A DNA stretch of 64,000 bases from Eudromia elegans. Taxonomy: Eukaryota > Chordata > Aves > Tinamiformes > Tinamidae. Both the position numbers and the translations under genes were made by a program. Below the pieces are notes generated by a model. That model was not told the DNA's origin. It ran no database searches and saw only the letters and a list, made by a program, of their open reading frames with translations. Shown here one piece after another: positions 62,559-64,000 of this stretch (position 1 is the first letter of the stretch; every line of letters begins with the position of its first letter). The DNA is taken from assembly GCA_003342815.1 (NCBI GenBank), contig PTEX01000012.1, positions 1,583,961-1,647,960 of the forward strand, in the 5' to 3' direction.

Positions 62559-64000
62559 CTGCAATCGTGCACAGAAATAAATCACCCGGTGAGGATTTTG
62601 CTTCCTACTTTAGAATTATTCTTGCTTAGTTTTAACCTTTCAGCGAGGTGGTTTTAAGGTTATTTTGATGCAACAGAGACCAATACATGCTATTTTAGCA
62701 GGATTATGCAAATATATGTATTTGATTATATTAAGAAAAATATTAATATATTTGAGTATGGAATAGTTCACATAATGAAAAAGAAATAGAAAAAAGAAAA
62801 ATTCCAAATCAATAGCTATCATTTAATAATATTTCAACAGAGAGTTGTTCAAGGTACAACCAGTAACAGAGTGAAAATTATATTTAACAGCTATGAAACA
62901 CTCTCTTGCCTCTTCTCCATTAAAGTCTCTTGGAAGGTACTCTAAAACTGATGCCAATTCTGCAGTTTAAGAATTAAAGAACCTCTCTCAAGGAATCTAT
63001 CAATGCTCTATTTTTAGCTCCACAGCTGGCATATGCTAAGACTTCCTAAGCTGCCAGAAGACAAGCCTACTCACGATACATTAATACAAGAACACCTCTA
63101 CCATTGTACACTCAGCACATTTTCATATCCCCCAGAGTTCTGCAACACTTTCTGCAACTCCCTCAGCTTTAGTAAAACAAATATCTGCAGGAATATATTG
63201 TATTCTTCCCCATGACTGTGATGTTTTATTAACAATTTCTATGATGAACGACTTTTTTTTCTTTTTAAATGGGAAGTAAAACAACAGTGTTTAAACATCA
63301 AAATGACTACTATATACACGAAGGCATGGGGTGCAAAACTAAAGACAACAAAGATTTTTGAACTACTAACTGCTAATAGTTGTTTGTTTGGAAAGCCAAA
63401 ATGTTTCTCTAGAAACAAAACAGCAAGTCAGATACAGTGGAGGGGAGGGTCAGTGAAAAGCTCAGACATAGTCAATTCTTCAATATTGTTGAAATATTTA
63501 AGCTATGTGATAAAAAATAATGTATATCAACTGATGCCATTGCCTCATATATAAAAACTTTGGTCTCTACACAACTGTGTGTTTTAAAAGATTAATCTTT
63601 CCCTCCATTAGACTGAGCACTATATACGATTTTATAGATGTTAAAATCTGTAATTGATCATCACAAAACATTCCCCATAGCGCTGTAGACAAACCTACAA
63701 TACTGTTGTGTCATACAAATGAGAACATATGCACTGATCAAAAAACCACAGCCCCACAATTCTGTCATACTATAAAGCTTTACTTTATCCCCATATAAAA
63801 ATACATATGTTTCCAATAAATTTCAAACCACAAAGCATTACAGAATTACCAACCTCAAAACCTACAATAAACTATATAAAATTCACACACACTTGTGTGA
63901 ACTGTGTATAGAATTCATATACACACTATGAATTTCGAGCGACAGAATGTCACAAATCATCTTAACCACTGCTATGGGTGAAGACAGTACTTCCTTACAC
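62559..64000 (-). other. CAND1: CAND1 intron (partial), no exon seen
   Basis: This is at least 1442 bp of AT-rich intron between the split-glycine exon and an upstream exon outside the window. I scanned for a minus-strand exon ending in phase 1 with a GT donor that would supply the residues before the split glycine and saw none. Open frames here are at most 83 codons and look random. Near the right end (about 63885-63904) lies a perfect 8-bp inverted repeat, TTCACACA / TGTGTGAA with a 4-bp loop. It is probably a by-product of a short CA tract. Confidence 0.8.

Overview
This is vertebrate nuclear DNA, most likely from a bird. Two signs point that way. Dead fragments of CR1 retrotransposons occur on both strands, with the avian-type 3' consensus and an ATTCTGTG terminus. 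The only recognisable gene has classic GT-AG introns and a C-terminus that reads like human CAND1. CR1 also occurs in crocodilians and turtles, so 'bird' is an inference and the species cannot be named.

The only gene I can support is the 3' end of CAND1 (cullin-associated and NEDD8-dissociated protein 1), on the minus strand at the right edge. Four coding exons (62558-62389, 62294-62130, 61909-61802, 60804-60580) encode the last ~221 residues and the stop codon. They are separated by introns of 94, 220 and 997 bp. The rest of the gene lies beyond position 64000. A 3'UTR of unknown length begins at 60579 and runs leftward.

The remaining ~57-60 kb (1 to about 60 kb) contains no exon, tRNA or rRNA that I recognise. 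Most open frames there are under 150 codons, overlap one another on both strands, lack family motifs, and concentrate in GC-rich patches. In mammals CAND1 is followed, in its transcription direction, by a long gene-poor interval before DYRK2. The same arrangement would explain this desert, with DYRK2 off the left edge, but the window itself does not show it.

Within the desert I can point to: three clear CR1 fragments (26679-27385 minus, 49545-50163 plus, 52069-52200 plus) and two weaker ones; a 20-copy, indel-free 14-bp GC-rich minisatellite (39236-39515); a ~159-bp GGAA tetranucleotide array containing an undetermined base and a phase slip (45513-45671); AT, GAT, TA/TG and poly(A) microsatellites; a G-quadruplex motif; and four short CpG-dense blocks that look like orphan CpG islands. 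Several AT-rich tracts could be conserved non-coding elements, but that needs alignment. I found no convincing undescribed system. The best leads are the orphan CpG-dense blocks and the minisatellite.
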